From: Megalobrama amblycephala
Taxonomy: Eukaryota; Chordata; Actinopteri; Cypriniformes; Xenocyprididae
DNA: 64,000 bases
Direction of reading: 5' to 3'
Assembly: GCF_018812025.1 (NCBI RefSeq)
Contig: NC_063052.1
Location: 18,311,414-18,375,413, forward strand
Shown here piece by piece: positions 37,079 through 50,700 of this stretch. Both the position numbers and the translations under genes were made by a program. The first letter of the stretch is position 1; each line of letters opens with the position of its first letter. The notes beneath the pieces are model-generated. The model saw only the letters and a list, made by a program, of their open reading frames with translations, was not told where the DNA came from and ran no database searches.

Positions 37079-38705
37079 CAGTGTCCTCCACAAATATTGG
37101 CACCCTTAGTAAATATGAGCAAAGGCGGCTGTGAAAATAAATCTGCATTGTTTATCTTTTTGATCTTTCATTCAAAAAATTCACAAAATTCTAACCTTTC
37201 ATTGAAGGAAAAGAATTGAAAATGGGTGGAAAAGCTCATTATGAAATAAATGTTTTTCTCTAGTTCATGTTGGCCACAATTATTGGCACCCAATTATTGC
37301 AATGTCCTTTTCCCAAGATAACAGCTCTGAGTCTTCTTCTATAATGCCTGATGAGTTTGGAAAACACCTGAGGAGAGATCAGAGACCATTCCTCCATACA
37401 GAATCTCTCCAGATCCTTCAGATTCCAGCTCCATGTTGGTGCTTCTTCTCTTCAGTTCACTCCACTCATTTTCTTTAGGGTTCAGGTCAGGGAACTGGGA
37501 AGACCATGGCAGAAGCTTCATTTTGTGCTCAGTGACACATTTTTGTGTTGGTTTTGTTGTTTGTTTTTGGATCATTGTCCTGATGGATGATCCAACCACT
37601 GCCCATTATTGGATTTCTAGCAGAAGTGGTCAGGTTTTGATTTTTTATCTGTTAGTATTTGATAGAATCCATGATGCCATGTATCTGAACAAGATGTCCA
37701 GGACCTCCAGCAGAAAAATAGGCCCACAACATTAAAGATCCAGCAGCATATTTAACCATGGGCATGGGGTACTTTTTATCCATGTGTGCACCAAATCCAT
37801 CTGGTGGGTTTGCTGCCAAAAAGCTATTTTTTTAGTTTCATCTTACCACAGAAGATGGTCCCATTTGAAGTTCCAGTCTTGTCTGACAACTGAATATGCT
37901 GGAGTTTGTTTTGGATGTGCAAAGAAGATTTTTTCTTGAAACCCTCCCGAACAACTTGTGGGGATGTAGGTGCTGTTTGGTAATTTTTTTTAGGCTTTCT
38001 GAGACTCAAGACTCAACTAATTTCTGCAATTCTCCTGCTGTGATCCTTGAAGAGTCTTTGGCCACTCAAACTTTCCTCCTCACCACGCATTAGGACGATT
38101 TAGACACACGTCCTCTTCCAGGCAGATTTGTAACATCTTTAGTTGATTGAAACTTCTTAATTATTTCCCTGATGGTGGAAATGGGGATTTTCAATGCGTG
38201 AGCTTTTTTCTTATACCCATTTTCTATTTTGTAAAGCTCAACAATCTTTTGCTGCACATCAGAACTATATTATTTGTTTTTTCTCATTGTGATGAATGAT
38301 TAAGGGGATTTGGCCTTTGTGTTTACACATATTTGTACTCCTGTGGAACAGGAAGTCATGGCTGCACAATTTCATGCTCCTAGTCACCCTGGTGTGCTAA
38401 AAAATGTAAATGTGAATGGGAATATACTTCAGAGATATTTTACTCAGAAGAATTTCTAGGGATGCCAATAATACTTCTGAGTAAAATATCTCTGAAGTAT
38501 ATTCCCATTCACATTTACATTTTTTAGCACACCAAAATGTATAATGAGCCTTTTCCCCTATTTTCAATTCTTTTCCTTCAATGACAGGTTAGAATTTTGT
38601 GAATTTTTTGAATGAAAGATCAAAAAGATAAACAATGCAGATTTTATTTTCACAGCCGCCTTTGCTCATATTTACTAAGGGTGCCAATATTTGTGGAGGG
38701 CACTG
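37079..38705 (-). mobile_element. Second Tc1-type transposon (about 1.63 kb), decayed
   Basis: CAGTGTCCTCCACAAATATTGG at the left is inverted as CCAATATTTGTGGAGGGCACTG at the right, flanked by TA (37077-37078, 38706-38707). The inverted ends extend to about 37235 and from about 38545. A transposase remnant on the minus strand retains DLNPKEN at 37460-37480, a degenerate form of the Glu-containing motif, and is otherwise full of frameshifts. It carries a perfect 61-bp inverted duplication at 38390-38534 (see findings). Confidence 0.8.
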
Positions 38706-39008
38706 TATATTGTGTAGATAGTACCTGTCACCTCTCCTGTTTATGTAACACTTTAAAAATCAGCAAAAGGGTTATACAATCAAATTTATTTGATTTAAAA
38801 CAAAAGACAAAAAAAAAAAAAAAACATGTACATAGTACTACTCTGCACTTCTTTACTTGTCTAGGCCTATTCATTAAATGGAGCATCTATTGTCACAGTC
38901 CAGCAAGCATTTATGAGCTCAAGTTGAAGTTATCTGCAATTACAAAATGTGTCCCTTTGCGAAATTAAACATTAACAAATAAGAGAGCACGACACTGGAT
39001 GACAGCAG
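38706..39008. other. Intergenic, no gene recognised
   Basis: Contains an A-rich run at about 38812-38824. Nothing else recognised. Confidence 0.3.
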
Positions 39009-39193
39009 TGCAAAATTCAATTCCTGGAGGGCCACAGCCCTGCAGAGTTTATCTTCAATAATTAAACACACCTGATCAAGCTCATCAAGTCCTTCAGGCT
39101 TTTTTGAAAACTACAGGTAGGCCTATGTGTGTTGGAGCAGGGAACTAAACTCTATAGGGCTGTGCCCCTCCCAGAATTGAGTTTTGCACCCCT
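39009..39193. repeat. Short MITE with GGAGGGCC/GGGCTGTGCC ends
   Basis: Left CAAAATTCAATTCCTGGAGGG is answered at the right by CTCCCAGAATTGAGTTTTGC. The middle has TTAAACACACCTGATCAAGC. A related sequence lies at 25832-25993. Confidence 0.6.
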
Positions 39194-39835
39194 CCTAAAC
39201 AAATTCTATAGCTGAGGTTGTGCAATTTGTTCAGCAGAGTGATATAAGCTTCGTTATGATTGTATCATCCACGACTTCTAGGAATAACATGATGCAATTC
39301 ATTTCATGTATGACACAATATCAGCTTTAGATTGCACAATTTGACTAAAAATCAAGTACTGTCCAAACCCAGTCATAGATTTTTTTTTCATAGATCCAAT
39401 CAAAGATATAATTTAGTCATTTTTGGTTTAAATTGAGATCCCTTACCTTTATAACTCACTTATCCTCAACCATTCCCAAGTCAAGGGTTGTATACTGACC
39501 CAATAGCATCTTGAAAACCCAAGATTTTTTTTTTTTTTTTTTGTGACCCAGAATTAGTAAAGTTTGACTACATTTATTTCAGAAGCATGTAGGCTGTAGA
39601 CCAGTGTTTTTCACATATAAATGTTTATTAACATTATATTGACCCCAAACATGTGAATTGTAGTCTAAATAGGCCTACAGAATAATAATCAACAGTAATA
39701 TTCGGAAGACATTTTATTTTTTAGGGGTGGGGTGGTGGAGGGTTAATATATTGATCTAGGGACCTAGATCTTGGGAGTCTGCAGTAATGAGGATGCATAG
39801 CAGCCAGAACCAAGGCACTCCTGAGCACCCTTTAG
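39194..39835. other. Intergenic, no gene recognised
   Basis: Contains a T18-like run near 39525. No gene or repeat ends seen. Confidence 0.3.
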
Positions 39836-40103
39836 ACCATGTGTCCACCAAAGCGTTTTTTCCAGCTGCTAGCGTACTTTTTCAATTGTTTTCAATGGGA
39901 ACGCCGCGTTTTTTAAATGCAGAGAGCGTAACGAGACAAATTACCTGCAAAATCAGTCATAAGTAACAGTGCCGCGGATATTCCATATCATAGCAACAAA
40001 GCGTCTCAACGGAAAAAAACGCTGCACAGCTGATGAAGCGCTCTCAAGCGCTCACAGACGGGCGTTTTCAGCTGGCTAAAAACGCTCTGGTGGACACACG
40101 GCC
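39836..40103. mobile_element. MITE with GTGTCCACCA/TGGTGGACAC ends (268 bp)
   Basis: CCATGTGTCCACCAAAGCG at the left is inverted as CGCTCTGGTGGACACACGG at the right. Inner TTCCAGCTGC and CAGCTGGCT blocks also pair. No coding capacity. Confidence 0.7.
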
Positions 40104-40605
40104 TGCACCCTAAAGCAAGGTTCTTCAAATCCACCCCTGGAGGATGTGAGGGTCCGATGCAGGGAGTTTAGTTCAAACAAACTCACCTATCTGTATATTT
40201 GTAGTAACTATGAAGACTTTGATTTGCTTGCTCATGTGTCTTTGATTAGGGCTGAAGCTAAACTATTGGGCCTTCCCAGGCCAGATATGAGGAACCCTGC
40301 CTTCAGTCTCATGGACTTCACAAGACTGGAAGTACACATCAAGTGCAACACTTGGGAGAGGATAAAATGAGCTTGGCCATTTTTTATTATCAGAAAGATG
40401 GTAGTAAGACAAACTAAATGGATGCTGAAGAACCCATTTCCATTTATTTGGTCTGCTGTGAAAGCTCTGCACACCTAGGTCACCGGTTCCCTTGAAGGAG
40501 ACAAGCAAGGTTTTGTGGCCAGTTCAGAAGCAGGATTTGGGCACCGATCCAGGTTTTTTTGTGTGTGTGGTAGGACTATTGCAACAACCCAACAACTTTT
40601 GTTGC
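40104..40605. other. Intergenic, no gene recognised
   Basis: Short ORFs on both strands with no recognisable domain. Nothing supported. Confidence 0.3.
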
Positions 40606-41353
40606 TTAAAGCTGCTGTCCGTAACTTTTTTTTGGTTAAAAATGATCCAAAATCATTTTTTTGATCAAGTACATAACCAGCCAGTGTTCAAAACTATCTC
40701 CTTACCTTAGACCAATTCACAACGGTAAGCTTGTAATAATGTTTTCTAATTCGGGTTGTACTGGTAGGTTTCTGTGGGAAATTCGAGCATGCCGCCATTC
40801 ATCTTTACGTCATTACATCACGTCTGTTTACATAAAGAAGGAGTCCCAGCTAGTAGGCTATCTCATCTGAGGATGCTGCAGGTAACGGATCATTTATAGC
40901 CTTTTCTCACAGCAGCTGGAATAATTAAACATCATTTTGATGGCGGATTGTATGGTATGACAAATTAACGTTAGAGATTAGACTGTACAGAAATTGAAAT
41001 CTACAGCTAACGCTAATACACACTAAATATAGTAGTCACGCAACACTGATGTTGTTTACATTAACAATTTGAGAACAAAGTATAACAATAATAAGAATTT
41101 GCATGGTTTGATGTGATATGAGCTAAGCGATCATTAGATTTAATCACCGTTGGTAGCACAATATATTGTACAGTATTGATCGGTTTGGTGACTGACAGCC
41201 ACACATTCTCCTCAAAACATTAAATTCATCCGCACTAAGGAGCCGTGCCAATGCACAACCCACGTAAAGATGATAAATCTGCAAATAACTGCAATTGTAG
41301 GTTTCGAACAGAGATGGCGACAAAGAGGCAAAACTCACAGATTGCAGCTTTAA
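40606..41353. mobile_element. TTAA MITE of the TTAAAGCTGC family (748 bp)
   Basis: TTAAAGCTGCTGTCCG at the left and GATTGCAGCTTTAA at the right. The first part (GTAACTTTTTTTGGTTAAAA) is typical of a common fish TTAA family. Arms are weakly paired beyond the ends. Confidence 0.6.
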
Positions 41354-43500
41354 AATGGACTTAAAACCTTAAAAATGTGTCCAGAAGTGAAGAAAATGTC
41401 TTAGTATTCAGACAAGTTTGGTACCGGTGTTGAACTAGTGTGGATTGTGAAGGAGAAAGCAGCCTTTCAAAACTACATGGTCCTGAAAACTATGTTCTGA
41501 ACTTCCAGAAAAGACAAGCCTGATGTTCTTGGTGCACTCACTGAAGATCAAACAAGTGAACACTCTGGGCTCATGGTGACAGCTCAGCTGGAGGTTTGGA
41601 GCCAGATTAAGCAACAGATGCACATGAGGAGAGCCGAATATCAAAGTCTTGAACCGTATCCATTCCCATTATCCAGCCTGATGAATCCCACGCCATTTCC
41701 AGGATTCGTTTGAGGATGCAGCCCAGCAACAGGGAGCATGAAATGAGGGACATGAGTAGTACTGATGGGAAATCTCAGACAAGGTTGAATAAGGTCTTCC
41801 CTGCGGCAGACAGTGGTGTGTAACCAAGCCAGGAATTTCCCTTGCCATACCGTCACTTTACAGCCCCTGTATTTTGCCTCATTTGAATGTTTTACCATGC
41901 TAATAATTGCTAACTTTACATGGCAAGACCATGAATACTGCAAGCGGGGACAATCTTTTCGGCATATGGTCATGCTTTTCAATCTGTAATTATGTCCATC
42001 CAAAATAATCACAATGGACATACACAGACTGATAGTTTGTAATTTCGGTGAACTTCATAATTCACTGACAACAAACGAAGAGCAGTGTAACACACAGCAT
42101 TTATATAATAAAACACTTGAGTGTTTTCATAACCATCAGTTATTTGTCTGCAAAGGGCACATTGCTCCTTGGCATTAACTCCTGACTGCTCCACCACAGA
42201 ATGTGAGCAACACATCCATCATGATCTCTGGGTTCAAGCAGAGGCTTAGTCAGACTAATATCGAGTCAGACGATGAGAACTAAAGGTTAGTCATTTTGTT
42301 AAATGGCATGGTTTATGCATGTGTTTTTAATTCAGAGTTAAACTGACATGACTATTTCTCCAGGTTCAAATGAAAGTCGAACTTCGTTGGAAGGAGTTTG
42401 AAAACATGGAAAACCATCACATTGGTAGAAGTTTAATTGGTAATGAACTACACAAGTATCAATTCTAAATAAAAGAATGCACAACACACACACACATGAC
42501 TTGGACAGTACTGAGGGATATACTTTCAGTAGAGGTAATGAGGTAAAACTTGTTCAACACTGACATCTGCTGTTGAATCTATATTTCTATTGTGAGCATG
42601 CATGTCTGAATGTATATAGCAACTACATTTTTTTAAAGAAAACCCTTGGTGCCACAAGATCAGGGAATTGCTATGAGGTTGCCAAGGTGTTCTGAGTGGT
42701 TTTAAGCCTTTTTTATGCAGCTGCTATAATGTGCCCACTGGTTGTTTCTGGGTTGCTTGTTATTTTATTATCCACCAAATGAAAATTCTAGATCAAGTAT
42801 TATCCCTTAAAAACGTGTCCTCAACAAGCTACAGATTTTGAGGTTTCATTCATGCTCATAGCAAAAAACAATGTGGGACACTAGTTGCTTGGCAAAGTTT
42901 AATATTTGGCTATTTTTATATAGAGGGTAATAAAAGCCCTAAACTTTAATTAGCCCACACAACCAAAGCCAATCAAAAGACGGCAGAGACTGCTGGGTTA
43001 ATATAGTGTACACCGTGTACTTTCTGAAATATATAGCATATCCTGACTAGTCACATTCAAAGTGCTCATTTCACCACTGCTAAATGTGGCTTGAATAATT
43101 TTGAGAGAATCAAGAAGGCAGACTCGATTAAGACATGTTTCTTTAATCATGTACTCATAGAAGTCATATAAATCAATTTTTAAAAAAGGAAAAAGACATT
43201 CATTTTTGCATGTTCTAAAAGTATGGGTGCAATTCTTTTTACATAATTTTAATGTACTGTGCAGACTTTTCAGACTTTTGTAATATACAAATTTGTTTCA
43301 GCCATAATATTGATTACAAGTTCTTATACAACACATTTACAGCTATATGACCACCATATAACAGACCTGTATAATAAACCTATGCGTTAACACCACTAAC
43401 AGTATTGAAACTGAAGTTCAGAGATGTTTGAGCTTTAGGTATCATTGCTGCTTCACACTTGCAATTCTTCTGATCTACTGTTATACGGTATCAACAATAT
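41354..43500. other. Intergenic, no gene recognised
   Basis: No gene recognised. ORFs such as 41641-42021 (minus, 126 codons) have no domain or splice pattern. A short (AC)n lies near 42484-42494. This is the downstream flank of stx12. Confidence 0.4.
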
Positions 43501-43529
43501 ACGGTTAATTTTGCAGCTCATCTAAGCAT

Positions 43530-43712
43530 TTTATTGTTAACCTTTGGAGTGACTTGAACTTTGAAATGTTGGAAATGTACATTATAACAAGACATCTAAA
43601 GCCAAAATTATATTACAGTAAGACGTAAAAAAAACCTTCAGTCATCAAATGCCAGTTTTACACCTTATCTTATTCCAATAAATTTCTTAAAATGAAACAA
43701 CCTGGTTTTATT
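43530..43712 (-). terminator. Candidate stx12 poly(A) signals
   Basis: AATAAA on the minus strand occurs at 43712-43707 and 43535-43530, about 335 and 510 bp after the stx12 stop. Either could end the transcript. Judged on hexamer and position only. Confidence 0.4.
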
Positions 43713-44046
43713 AAGAAATGTAAAGTAGTGTTAGTGCTAGAAATGTATCACAAGAATCAAAATGAAATGTTATATCAATTTATATCACTTGTTTTTTTCC
43801 CCCACCCTATCCGTGAGCTCATCCTTCTTCATTACAAACTAAAGGGCTGGAGGGGAGAGGCTAGGGAATGTAACATTCGCTTTAGCCACTTCATACTGTA
43901 TCTAACCCAGCAAACCTACAGAGATGGACCCATAGGTGCTGCTGAGAGCCTTTGACCTCCCTTCCCATGTGGATGGCATTGGGTTTGCGAGCAAGAAAAT
44001 AAATTAAAGAAATGAGAGAAAATAGGGAAGTGAAGAGGAATGATCT

Positions 44047-47000
44047 TCATTTGGTAGTCTGCCAGATAATAATGCTGATGATGACGATCACTAAGGAAAG
44101 GACCACTCCAAGGATGCACATCTTCTTACGAGACTTTTGCTACGGTGAAGGAAAGAAAATATCATCAAACAGCATGTATGCAACCTGCATGGTTTTAGAT
44201 TCTGCCATCTTGCTACATATTTTGACATACTTCTAACGAATTGTCAATAATAAGTGAATCGATTTGCCCCAACTGAAACTCTAATTTACATTAATGTCTA
44301 TAGCAGATGTTGTTCTCCCAAAGCGACTAAGAAGACATGCTGATTACCTACTTTTTGGGTATCAAAGACAGTTATTCTAACTGAGAATTCATGTATGATG
44401 CTCAAAAAAAAATGCCATAGCTGTGTGTGTGTGTGTAATGCTGAAGCTTTTACTGTACCTGATACTGAGCTGCTCTCTGGAGTTGCTCAGCTCCTCTCTC
44501 CACATGCACTTCTGCACTTTCCACATTAGCCTCTATGCTATCTGTAATCACACATATTTACTTGCACTTAGAGATTACAACCTGTTTAGACAACCTGATG
44601 TTAAACATACTCAGTTTCCATTATTAACATAGGCCCTGTTTCCACCCTGATCACAAGTGGATGAGAGAGGCACATACCCGTTTACACCTGGTATGTTAAT
44701 CTGTCTCTTTTGTCCACTTTAAACCACTTCTGTCCTGATTTCTTCAAGGGCAGGGCCTATGAGCTGGTAAATATATGGGTTTTTTCAGATCTTTTGATCT
44801 AATGAACAAAATAAGCTTGCGCAATTTACATATGAACATGCCTAGAGATGAAAGAAAAAAATATGGAGAGCATCAGCTTTCACTTATGCTCTGACAGCTG
44901 CAAGACTGGCCGAAGAGCAGTGAATGTGTGTTAGAAATCAGGAATGGTGAAGAAATATTCTGCTTGGTACTTTTTTTCGTCTTAAAACTAAACTTGGGTT
45001 TTCAGTTGTCAAAGTTTAAATCCCATCTGGTTAGCATGCTTCCAAAAATGTTTACGCGTTAGGTCAGTAGGTGGAGAGAAGGCATCTTTAATGAGCGTTT
45101 CCACTATGAAAGCAATCCAGTCAAATGTGTTTTGAATACCTCTGGAAGTGGTCAAAAGTGGACAAGCTCAAAACATTTACACCTGTATTTAGTGTCGTCC
45201 ACTTGTGATCCAATCGACCAAAAAGCTCTTAATACTAGATGAAAACATAAAAGATACAAGTGTATCTCATGATTCAGATGCTTTGACAATGGAGCAAATG
45301 TGACTGATGTAAATCAATAAGATCTTTTAAAAAATATAACAGATTACTTACATAAAATACATATAAATATCAGTTGTCACTCTATATCACCCAATAATAC
45401 AGCCAAAAATACTGGCAGTAAAACACAAATGTTGTGTTTCACAAAGTTTGCTGCTTTAGTTGTTGTGGTGTTGATTCACATTGTTTCTAGATTGTGCAGA
45501 ATGATCAGATGTATTATAAATAATTGCATAAAGCTTCATTGGCCAAAAAAAAAAAAAATCCCAGCTTTTTTTGTTTATTGGTCTTGGTACAAAATGACCA
45601 GCTAACAATCTTTTAACTAGTCACTATTTCACTAGTTCAATAGTTCACTAGTTTTAGATCCCATTCAGATCTCCCATTAATTGTAATTGCATGGGACAAA
45701 ACAGCTAGTATATCAAAAATTCACCTTTTGGTTCCATGGAATAAAGTCATACAGGTTGTGTGAATAATACATGAATTTGGTTAAATATCCCCATATAAAT
45801 AGCAGCAGTGTGCGGACATATAAAGACAGACTGAACTTACCTATCATTTCACCCTGATCATGGATCATCACAGCAAGATCCTTGAAAATCTGATTCACAT
45901 CCAAAATGTCTGACTGCAATAACAGACGAGGTAGTAAGCAAAATTACAGATGACAACAAATGCGTAACTCAAATACAAAAATGCACTTCATGTTAACAGC
46001 AGGTGTAAACAGGGTTACTATACTGTATAATAATGACAGCTATAGATTGTTCAAGTGGTTAACCTCAGTTGTGCTGCAGCATCTTAAGTTTCAAACTGGC
46101 ACATTAGGCAAAAAAAAAAGGAGGAAGAATGGAATGTGTGTAAATGTGTGCAACGGGTAGTTCTGGCAGGAAAAGAGGAAGCTAACCTCAAGTTGTCGAA
46201 TTGCAGTTTCTCTTTCTTTAATAAGCTCCAGGTCCTCCTCTGTTATGGCCACGTCTTCTGTCTGAATGGTGGTCTTACCCCAGTCATCATTACTGCACAC
46301 ACACAAGCAGAATGTTTTCAACTGCAATGCTTTTACTTATAACTCACACTCTTAATTTTAGCTCATAATCAGGGAATATCTGAGACATACTTATCAAAGG
46401 AGACCAGCTGCTCTTCATGACCTCCATCGTCAGCCTAAAGTAAATCACAATAAAAAAGCACTTCACTTAATACTGAAGATTACTGTATGAATATTTTAAA
46501 CATTAATAACATAGATTAGCATCAGGAACCAATTTTACAAACTTGTGGTTTCTGCAGTTTTATGAAGGTAAATTTAAGACTTTAAGACCTTTTCAAGACC
46601 AAATAAAGAAAATGTAGGGGAAATCAATGTGTCAATATGTTCTCTAAATGTAAATGTCTAATAATGTTAATTATTTTTACAAATAAAAAGTAGCTTGAAT
46701 CGCTCTGCTCCCAACCATAAGAATATTGTGGTTCTTCCTCAGTATTTTTGTCTTGTTTTTTAGTGCAAATGTCTAAAGATTCTTAAATCAACATACATTT
46801 ACTTGAGACCCAAAATTACATAAAATATAAAGTCTTGTTTTCTGTGAAACTGATCAAAATGAAACAAGTTTATGATTAAAACAAGAACAAATATCTGGCA
46901 AAGGGCTCAGAAAAATCTACTTAATTCAAATGGAAGTTTCTTAACTCATTGTCAGATATTTGGTCTTGTTTTAATCATAAACTGACTTAATTATTTAATT

Positions 47001-47650
47001 TTTCCAAGACTTCATTTTACATTTGCATCTCAAGTAAATAACAATGTATCAAACATGTTTAGATATTTATATTGGAAAACAGGACAATAATACAGATGAA
47101 AATATTATTATAATTTTATTTTTCACAATGCATGAAACATTAATGCCATACCTATATGAATTTAAGACTGCTCTGATTTAAGAACTTTTAAGGCCTTAAT
47201 TTGTGTAAGGGTGAATTAAGGCTTTTTAAGACCCGCAGAAACCCTGCAAGACTTTGAGGGAATCAGTTTTGCACACACACAAAAAAGGGCAGAATTATTT
47301 TTTTCCTCCTGTTATTTTTTTTTCCCAAAAACTCCTGTTTTAATCACCGCAGTGATCTACACTGCGAAATAAACCTCATTTACATAGTATCTGAATTTTG
47401 TTGTTCATAATGAGAGAATCTGCAAGAGTACAGAATTAGTCATTGAGCGAGTGCACTGAATAATGTTGCTTTCTGCAGATTTCTTCATCACTGGTCACTG
47501 ATCTAAACACCTCTGATTGGTCATTCCATTCATATACTCAACAGAATGTTTTCTGATTGGTTATAATGCCTAATGCTTCAAAAATTGCTGGTGTTTGTTG
47601 TGATGCTGACTGACTGACTGACTGGCTGACTGGCTGACTGGCTGACTGGC

Positions 47651-47721
<71 letters not shown>

Positions 47722-50700
47722 CTGAAATCTTGGATGCAACATCAGTTTATCTAAATACAATGCCTCAACTGACATTTTTTATTCATTTTCACATTTTACT
47801 TTAATTGTGACAGTCATAATAGATTTAGTTTAATTGTACAGGGACATTATTTTGCCTCCTTATCTTGAATTTGGGTGGTATTTTTGTTCATTTTGATGGC
47901 ATTTTTGCCCTGAGCCCACGTTCATTTCCGACTCGGGTATAAGGTATTTCTGGGTTTAAGTTATCAACATTCTAACGTCAGGCTGCAAAATAAATGTAAA
48001 TGTACAAACACTGAAGAAGCAAACTTTCACATGTGGAGAAGTCTTTGCATGACGAGCATGAATGGCAGTGTCACATACAAGGATTCTGCCTTAACTAGCT
48101 GCCTATGGAAACAGTTCACAAGGGTTTGATCAGAGCTAATGTGGAAACATTATTCCTAAAAGACCCATAAGTGTATCTTACAGAGAGGCGAGACCCCGCT
48201 CGGGCTCTGGCCACAGATTCCTTCTCTTTCTCGGCGGCTCGACGCTGCACTGCCTGGAAGTTGTTTAGAGCAGCGGAGAAGTCATTCATCAGCCGGTCCT
48301 TCTGGATTTTCTGCTGTCTCTGTTTAAAGATAAAAATCAATGATTTTAACTAGACGATTCAGACAATATATATTATAAGCAATTCAACAACACCTTGACC
48401 TGACCTTCTCATTTTTATTTTCATTTCCTTATGCTATATGTAAACATTTTTTAAATTTCCTTATGCTTCATGTAAACATTGCTTTGGAGGTTAAAATGGG
48501 AGCCTGCACATACAAACGTACCTGTTCAGACAGGGAGACGGGTAGAGAGAGTACGCCGAGGTCTTTCAGGTGTTTGTTGGTCTCCTTGGCCAGCTGGTTT
48601 GTGTAGTGCTGCACCTGCTGACTGTAAACAAATCACACATACTGAGAATACAAGGGCACAAGCGGAACAGGAAGTGCACAGCCAAAAATAAATCAAGAGT
48701 TAAACACACTCACAGTCTCTCTCGCAGTTCACTGGTGTCTTGTTTTGTTCCCAGTTGGTTTACCATGCTCTTGATTTGAGCCGCTATTATAGAAAACACA
48801 AAGTTACTTTAAAATCCAGCTCTGTAGAGTCAATGCAGGTCTCTCAGAAACAAACAGTACTGAATCAAATGAAGAAATTTCCAAATCATATTTCACATCA
48901 AAACAGAAATACAAAACAAGAAATATTATTTTGTACATCGAAAAAAAAGTAAAAGCAAAATACAAAATACTAAATTAGTCCAAAAGTCCCAATTAGTCAG
49001 AAATAAAATCCTGTTTAATTCCCAATTAATGTAAAAACTCCCAATTAATTTTGAAATTCTTAATAAAAACAAATATATCAAGAGATGAAAATTCTGCTTT
49101 GACATTGCAAGAATAAATTACATTATAAAATATGAATATTTTTTAAAATGTAATATATTCTTGTAATGTCAAAGCCAATGACGTTGCAAGAATATATTAC
49201 ATTTATTCTTGCAATGTATATTGCAATACTTTAAATATTTTACAATATTACTTCAACTTCTCAGAGCTGTATCATGACTATTTCATGGATCAGAATTCTT
49301 TATTGAACAAATTTTTGAAATACCAAATGATGGAAATGACTGAGAAAATGGCAGAGAAGGTCACGGAAAAAGTGCAGTTACCACAAAATAATGTCACAAA
49401 GATCTTAAGGGACATACAAACAGGCTTTATTTCTTTATATAAATTATAATATCTTATCTTTTTTACTTTTAATTTGAGAATAAAATATAAAACATTTTCT
49501 TCAAGAAATTAATTCATGTCAGAAAATTCAGAGTTATTTTCCACTTTAATTTTTTTTCTAATTCATCTTATGCACAACATGCTTCCTTTAAAGAGTTATT
49601 TCACCCAAAAAATGTAATTTCTGTCATTAATTACTAATTCGGAAAACAAATTAAAACATTTTTTATGGAATCCGAGAGGTTTTTTTTTTTTATCTCCTAT
49701 AGAAAGCAACAAAATTACCACATTCAAGTTCCAGAGAAGTAGTAAAGACAAAATAGTTAAAACACTAAAATAGTCAATGTGACTACAGTGGTTTGTTATG
49801 AAGCGACGAGAATCATTTTTGTCAGTCTCCTACGCAGTTGGCGCAGTGAACGCAGTGCAGACTTTCTGTGTTTACGTCCGAAAGCCATCTCTGTATTGGC
49901 CGTTCAGTACAGCGTCTGTGTTCTGACATAGAACACGGAAGCTCTGCACTGCGTTCACTGCGTGAACTGCATAGGAGACTGACAGGGAAGAGGAAAAATT
50001 GTTGAATAAAGTCGTTATTTTTATTTCGCTTTTGCGCACAAAAAGTATTCTTGTCGCTTCATAACATTAAGGTTGAACCACTATAGTCACGTTGACTGTT
50101 TTAATGATGTCTTTACTACTTCTCTGGACCTTGAATGTGGTAATTTCTCTCAGATTTCATCAAAAATATCTTAATTTGTGTTCTGAAGATGAACGAAGGT
50201 CTTGCGGGTTTGGAACATGAGGGTGCGTACTTAATGACAGAAATTTCATTCATGGATTTATGCAGACTTTATTCATCATGACATGAACTAGGCCTGCACG
50301 ATAAATCGTTATAAAATCGCGATCTCGATTCACCCTGTTCACGATTTAATTTTTAAATGACTTCGATTTAAAAAAATAAATAAAAAAATCAGCCTTTATT
50401 TTGAAAGGACCGCTCTCACAGGGCTTCACCCTCAGCCAACGACAAAGCGCCTTTTAGTCTCGTGTTTCACTCGTCGAGCGAGCGCGGTAGTTCGGAAATA
50501 AACAAAATGGATATTGATGAAAACCCAGGTCCTTGTGACGAGAATCAGCCAACCACTCAGTCTCAACTTGTTCCGAAAAAAGGCTCACATTCGGTGGTGT
50601 GGAAGTATTTTGGATTCAAGCAAGAAGACGAGGGTCAATCTGGTGTGATTTGCAAAGTATGCTTTGCTTTGTTTTGTCATGGTTCATGTGTGCAATAAAC

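Noticed and set aside
41641..42021. 126-codon minus-strand ORF
   Set aside because: Long for chance but no domain, no good start context and no neighbouring exons.
47578..47775. ORF with Ser-Ile-Asn-Gln repeats
   Set aside because: Translation of a tetranucleotide microsatellite.
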